NCBI GenBank assembly: GCA_020025715.1
Contig: JAHHRQ010000036.1
Span: 1 to 17,410 of the forward strand
Direction: 5' to 3'
Length of the DNA stretch: 17,410 bases
Source of the DNA: Oscillospiraceae bacterium
Lineage (GTDB): Bacteria > Bacillota > Clostridia > Oscillospirales > Oscillospiraceae
Positions 14,664 through 17,410 of this stretch are shown here, piece after piece. The notes beneath the pieces are model-generated. The model did no database searches. It was not told the origin of the DNA and saw nothing but the letters and a program-made list of their open reading frames with translations. Made by a program: the position numbers and the translations under genes. Each line of letters opens with the position of its first letter. Positions within the stretch are counted from its first letter, which is position 1.

Positions 14664-15636
14664 TCTTTTCGTTTTTAAATGTAATTATAACTTCAGTACC
14701 TTTTTTAAGCTCCGACTTAATTTCTATCTCATGTCCGAGCTTATTTAATACTCTCTTGCATATGTAAAGCCCGATTCCGGTGGATTTTCTGTCATAGCGT
14801 CCGTTATAGCCGGTATAGCCTTTCTGGAAAACTCTGGGCAAATCCTCGGGGGCAATGCCTATTCCGGTGTCTGCTATTATAAGGCTGTCCCCTTTAGTGC
14901 TGATGCTTATAGAACCGGAGGGAGTATATTTTAGTGCATTATCAAGTATCTGGCAAATTACAAAGAGCAGCCATTTTTCATCGGTAACCGTGGAAAGCTC
15001 CGTGCCCTCATATTTAAGGCTGATTTTCTTTCTGATAAACTGCTTTGAATACTTCCTGACCGCCTGTTTTATTATGCCGTCCAGCTCATAGCTTTTCAGC
15101 ACATAGTCGGAATAATCACTGTCAAGGCGCAGATAGAAAAGGAGCATTTCAACATACTGCTCAATTTTCATCACTTCTTCCCTGAGTTCCGGAGAATATT
15201 CCCCATCACCTGTGTCCATGAGAAGATGAATGGCGGAAATAGGAGTTTTCACCTGATGCGCCCATATTGTGAAATAATCCAGAGCCTCTGAAAATTTAAG
15301 CTCACTCTGATTTTGAAGCGCAATTCTGCCCTCATGGCTGAGCCGTATAAGCTCCTGATATTCTTTTTCAACTTCCCCGTCACATTCAGGCAGATTTTCA
15401 ATGGAAAGCAGAATCTGCTCCTGTGCAATTTTAAGCTTTCTGATTTTTGTGTACCAATGCTTAAAATCCACAGCACCCCATATAAGACACAGCACAAGGC
15501 ATATTGAAATTCCGTAGATAATCAAATTTTCAGGCATTTTTGCAAGGGAATAAAAGGCCGCAAAAAATGTGCACAAAACCAGAAGCAGGAATATAAACTT
15601 TGCTCTGTCCTTTAAATATTTTCCGAAAAGCTTCAT
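14644..15636 (-). CDS. BceS-like intramembrane-sensing histidine kinase
   Basis: This 330-residue sensor kinase has two membrane helices (about 13-32 and 37-56) joined by only a few residues, so it lacks an outer sensor domain. That is the hallmark of BceS-type kinases, which are triggered by the transporter itself. The phosphorylation site is His127 in FTIWAHQVKTPISAI. The N-box is ILDNALKYTP with Asn233, G1 is DTGIG at 256-260 and G2 is TGIGLYI at about 286-292. The gene overlaps the response regulator upstream by ATGA, so the two are coupled. A hairpin spans its stop codon. Confidence 0.94.
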   Translation of the reverse strand: MKLFGKYLKDRAKFIFLLLVLCTFFAAFYSLAKMPENLIIYGISICLVLCLIWGAVDFKHWYTKIRKLKIAQEQILLSIENLPECDGEVEKEYQELIRLSHEGRIALQNQSELKFSEALDYFTIWAHQVKTPISAIHLLMDTGDGEYSPELREEVMKIEQYVEMLLFYLRLDSDYSDYVLKSYELDGIIKQAVRKYSKQFIRKKISLKYEGTELSTVTDEKWLLFVICQILDNALKYTPSGSISISTKGDSLIIADTGIGIAPEDLPRVFQKGYTGYNGRYDRKSTGIGLYICKRVLNKLGHEIEIKSELKKGTEVIITFKNEKKELPYE

Positions 15637-16301
15637 TCTATAATATACCCCTGACCTTTTTTAGTGGATATAAAGCCTGAAAGGCCTATTCCCTCCAGCT
15701 TTTTTCTGAGTCTTGCCACATTTACGCTCAGCGTGTTTTCATCCACAAAACTGTCTGACTCCCAAAGCTTCTGCATGAGGGTATCTCTGGAAACTATTTT
15801 TCCGTTGTTCTCCATTAAAACCTGCATGATTTTATATTCATTTTTTGTAAGTTCCAGCCGGTTTCCTTCGTAGCTCAGCGAGCCGTCGTCTGTACTGAGC
15901 ACAGCGCCTTTATGGCTAAGCAGCTTTCCCGACATTGAAAAATCATAGCTTCGCCGTAAAAGCGCCTGAACCTTGGCGTTTAAGACCTGCAAATCAAATG
16001 GCTTTGCAATAAAGTCATCAGCGCCCATATTTATTGCCATAACTATGTTCATATTATCTGAGGCAGAGGATATAAAAATAATGGGCAGTTTTGAAACCTT
16101 TCTGATTTCAGTGCACCAGTAGTAGCCGTTATAAAAAGGCAGTCCTATGTCCATTAACACAAGTTCCGGCTTGAATTCCAGAAACTCACCCATAATATTT
16201 GAAAAATCCGCTGCCTGTTTTACCTCAAAGCCCCACAATTCAAAGTGCTTTTTCATGGCTCCGGATATAAGTTCATCGTCCTCAACAATGTATATTTTCA
16301 T
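15633..16301 (-). CDS. BceR-like OmpR-family response regulator
   Basis: This 222-residue regulator has a receiver domain (1-115) with acidic residues Glu7, Asp8 and Asp9, phospho-acceptor Asp51 in LMDIGLP, Ser79 and Lys100 in the AKPF motif. The winged-helix DNA-binding domain (about 125-222) contains LTKNEYKIMQVLMENNGKIV and the C-terminal KKGQGYIIE. It should be phosphorylated by the adjacent kinase and activate the bceAB-like operon through the palindrome at 14608-14629. ATG 16301 is chosen over an in-frame ATG 27 bases upstream because GAGGTGA lies five or six bases before it. Its promoter overlaps a long inverted repeat. Confidence 0.94.
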   Translation of the reverse strand: MKIYIVEDDELISGAMKKHFELWGFEVKQAADFSNIMGEFLEFKPELVLMDIGLPFYNGYYWCTEIRKVSKLPIIFISSASDNMNIVMAINMGADDFIAKPFDLQVLNAKVQALLRRSYDFSMSGKLLSHKGAVLSTDDGSLSYEGNRLELTKNEYKIMQVLMENNGKIVSRDTLMQKLWESDSFVDENTLSVNVARLRKKLEGIGLSGFISTKKGQGYIIE

Positions 16302-16317
16302 TTCTTCACCTCGCCAT

Positions 16318-16347
16318 ATTATAAACACAAACGACAGTTTAGCGCAA
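16318..16347 (-). promoter_or_regulatory. Candidate promoter of the bceRS-like operon
   Basis: On the minus strand TTGCGC (16347-16342) and TATAAT (16323-16318) are 18 bases apart. Transcription would start near 16311, leaving only about ten leader bases, which still include the GAGGTGA ribosome binding site. The -35 box lies at the centre of an inverted repeat. Confidence 0.6.
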
Positions 16348-16361
16348 CTGTCGCTTGTGTT
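16324..16361. repeat. Long inverted repeat over the bceRS-like promoter
   Basis: AACACAAACGACAGTT (16324-16339) and AACTGTCGCTTGTGTT (16346-16361) pair over 16 positions with one mismatch, which becomes a G-U pair in RNA from the minus strand. The 6-base centre overlaps the -35 region and the first arm abuts the -10 box. It lies between divergent genes (the regulator on minus and the small protein on plus). It could be an operator, or a hairpin ending an unseen transcript; ATTTTT follows on the plus strand. Confidence 0.7.
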
Positions 16362-16430
16362 ATTTTTAAAGCTGTGTTATTCTTATTAAAGATATTTTCG
16401 ACAAATCCCAATTTGAAAGGATGGTTTGTT

Positions 16431-16757
16431 ATGATTCAACCCAATGACATCATGAATGTTGAAGCCGAGGACTGGGAGGATTTCAAGAAAAAAGCTGCAC
16501 AGGATGAGCTTTATTATAACGGTCCCGGCGATTTGCTCGACACTGCTGAGGGCAGAGCTAAATTCTGCCGTTTAAATAACAGCGGCGTTTTCAGAAAAGA
16601 CGATCCGGATTACCCCAAATACAAAATTTGGGTATTTAACAATCAGGGTCAGGGTCTTGTAATCAAGCGCCGCAGCCACGTTGACCCCAATCTTATGGAA
16701 AATGTTGAATTTGATGCCGAAGGTAATCAGATCAGCAAATCCTACGAACCTGCATAA
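16431..16757 (+). CDS. Small acidic protein of unknown function
   Basis: This 108-residue protein is not one I recognise. It has no signal peptide, membrane helix or cysteine cluster, and is acidic near the N-terminus (NVEAEDWEDF). The middle holds GDLLDTAEGRAKFCRLNNSG and then DDPDYPKYKIWVFNNQGQG, suggesting a small folded mixed alpha/beta domain. ATG 16431 is chosen because AAAGGA lies nine bases upstream; the open frame continues further 5' but through non-coding-looking sequence that overlaps the bceR-like promoter. It has its own terminator and is divergent from the Bce module. I found no clear promoter beyond a weak TTGTGT/TATTCT pair near 16355-16383. Confidence 0.8.
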   Translation: MIQPNDIMNVEAEDWEDFKKKAAQDELYYNGPGDLLDTAEGRAKFCRLNNSGVFRKDDPDYPKYKIWVFNNQGQGLVIKRRSHVDPNLMENVEFDAEGNQISKSYEPA

Positions 16758-16766
16758 ATAAATTCA

Positions 16767-16799
16767 AAGCACCGGAAATTTTCTTTCCGGTGCTTTTTC
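16767..16799 (+). terminator. Terminator of the small unknown gene
   Basis: AAAGCACCGGAAA (16767-16779) pairs perfectly with TTTCCGGTGCTTT (16785-16797) across a 5-base loop, ending in five T. It starts nine bases after the stop codon. Confidence 0.92.
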
Positions 16800-16834
16800 A
16801 TGTATATTTTTCTCTTAAAAGTTCATTTTAAATT

Positions 16835-16860
16835 AAAGGCGCAGCATCTGCCGCACCTTT
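16835..16860 (-). terminator. Terminator of the HerA-like ATPase gene
   Basis: On the minus strand AAAGGTGC (16860-16853) pairs with GCGCCTTT (16842-16835), with one G-T pair and a few extra pairs in the loop. AATTTAAAA follows. It begins four bases after the stop codon. The T tract is weak. Confidence 0.6.
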
Positions 16861-16864
16861 TTAT

Positions 16865-17410
16865 TTATCTTTTATTTCCGAAAAGTCCTCTAAGAATAGA
16901 CTTAGAACCTGAGCGCATAACAGAACTGAGGGCATTTGTAGCCGCTCTTTTCGCCATTGTCTTTCCGCTCACTTTTCTGCCGCCCATAACGGAATTTACA
17001 AGATTGGTGCTGACAGAACGGGCAACAGATGATGCTGCGTTGGATGCAGCCCGCTCAATGGTGTCTCTGCGCCGTTTTGAAGCTCTCTCCTGCTCTCTTT
17101 CGTATTCCCGCTGTGCTCTCTCTTCGTCTTTTAATCTCCTGCGCTCGGCAGCGGCCTCTTCCCGGCGGCGCTGCTTTTCCACGGCTTCTTCCTCTTCCTC
17201 CTGTCGGCGGAGAAGTTCAAGCTCCTGATTTGCCCGCTCTAAAATCTCAAAGGCGGATTCTCTGTCCACGCTCTCCCTGTATTTTAAATCGAACTCATCT
17301 CTTATAATAAGCTTCTGCACATATTCTTCATCTGCCGGCCCCATAAGGCTCTGAGGCGGCATAATATCTGCCCGCTCAACAACTGAGGGAATACCGTATT
17401 CATCCAGAAA
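16865..17410 (-). CDS. HerA-like (DUF853) helicase/ATPase, C-terminal part
   Basis: The last 181 residues are present; the frame is open to the right edge, so the start and ATPase core are missing. The visible part begins with FLDEYGIPSVVERADIMPPQ followed by SLMGPA, which I recognise as the C-terminal signature of DUF853/YjgR-type HerA-like ATPases. Next comes a charged coiled-coil stretch rich in Glu and Arg (about residues 55-120 of the fragment), a serine/alanine-rich segment (AASNAASSVARSVS), and the terminal LRGLFGNKR, also typical of the family. An ATG at 17362 lies within the conserved part and is not the true start. The role of these proteins is uncertain; DNA translocation or repair has been suggested for HerA relatives. 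Confidence 0.82.
   Translation of the reverse strand, partial: FLDEYGIPSVVERADIMPPQSLMGPADEEYVQKLIIRDEFDLKYRESVDRESAFEILERANQELELLRRQEEEEEAVEKQRRREEAAAERRRLKDEERAQREYEREQERASKRRRDTIERAASNAASSVARSVSTNLVNSVMGGRKVSGKTMAKRAATNALSSVMRSGSKSILRGLFGNKR

Noticed and set aside
14644..16301. A lantibiotic or bacteriocin biosynthesis cluster around the Bce module
   Set aside because: No precursor peptide, dehydratase, cyclase or protease gene is visible; the module looks like resistance and sensing only.
3866..16361. Shared AACGACAGTT in the inverted repeats at 3866-3883 and 16324-16361, suggesting one regulator
   Set aside because: A shared 10-mer is expected many times by chance in a window of this size, and the rest of the two repeats differs.
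16245..16430. Longer N-terminus for the 108-residue protein (in-frame extension to 16245)
   Set aside because: The extension overlaps the start of the bceR-like gene and its promoter, reads as poor protein and has no ribosome binding site, while ATG 16431 has one.
16800..17228. Plus-strand ORF opposite the HerA-like gene
   Set aside because: Its serine/arginine-rich low-complexity translation is the mirror of the Glu/Arg-rich coiled coil on the minus strand.

Overview
The window looks like chromosomal DNA of a low-to-moderate GC Gram-positive anaerobe, most likely class Clostridia (Oscillospiraceae/Ruminococcaceae-like). The reasons are GGAGG-type ribosome binding sites before most genes, TATAAT -10 boxes, U-tailed hairpin terminators, a Bce-type resistance module, an ECF sigma factor of the clostridial NDTY type, a DUF6320/condensation-fold acyltransferase pair and a clostridial 6-phosphofructokinase. 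This placement is inference from gene content; no 16S rRNA or other phylogenetic marker is present. I see no prophage, insertion sequence, CRISPR array or antiphage cassette.

Layout. 1-81: 3' part of an alanine tRNA and its terminator. 82-401: a gap with a bidirectional hairpin and a possible gene remnant. 402-3205 (minus): operon of an XRE-TPR regulator followed by an ABC exporter half-transporter, joined by an ATGA overlap. 3461-3835 (minus): a bacterial PH-domain protein. 3953-6213 (minus): ECF sigma factor overlapping a large membrane-anchored probable anti-sigma factor. 6324-7142 (minus): CHAP/SH3-like/LysM peptidoglycan hydrolase. 7282-10368: a divergent cluster with an HxxxDG acyltransferase and a zinc-ribbon DUF6320 membrane protein on minus and an HSL-type esterase on plus. 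10574-11662 (plus): 6-phosphofructokinase. 11712-16301 (minus): complete BceRS-BceAB-like peptide-antibiotic sensing and detoxification module. 16431-16757 (plus): small unknown protein. 16865-17410 (minus): C-terminal end of a HerA-like (DUF853) ATPase that runs off the right edge.

How the parts work together. The best-supported regulatory circuit is the Bce module. The response regulator and kinase genes overlap by ATGA. A perfect palindrome with the TTACA-N4-TGTAA core expected of BceR-type regulators lies in the gap between kinase and transporter genes, about 50 bases upstream of a TATAAT box with a poor -35, which fits phosphorylation-dependent activation of the ABC transporter. The sigma/anti-sigma pair and the XRE-TPR/ABC pair are two further self-contained sensing units, so much of the window concerns envelope stress and small-molecule or peptide response. 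The acyltransferase/DUF6320/esterase group probably acts on one unknown acyl ester or lipid.

Nothing here is clearly a new system. The items most worth a second look are the BceR-like operator and the hairpin beside it, the 16-bp inverted repeat over the bceR-like promoter, the double-motif anti-sigma ectodomain, the acyltransferase/DUF6320/esterase cluster, and an 18-codon ORF divergent from the TPR regulator.
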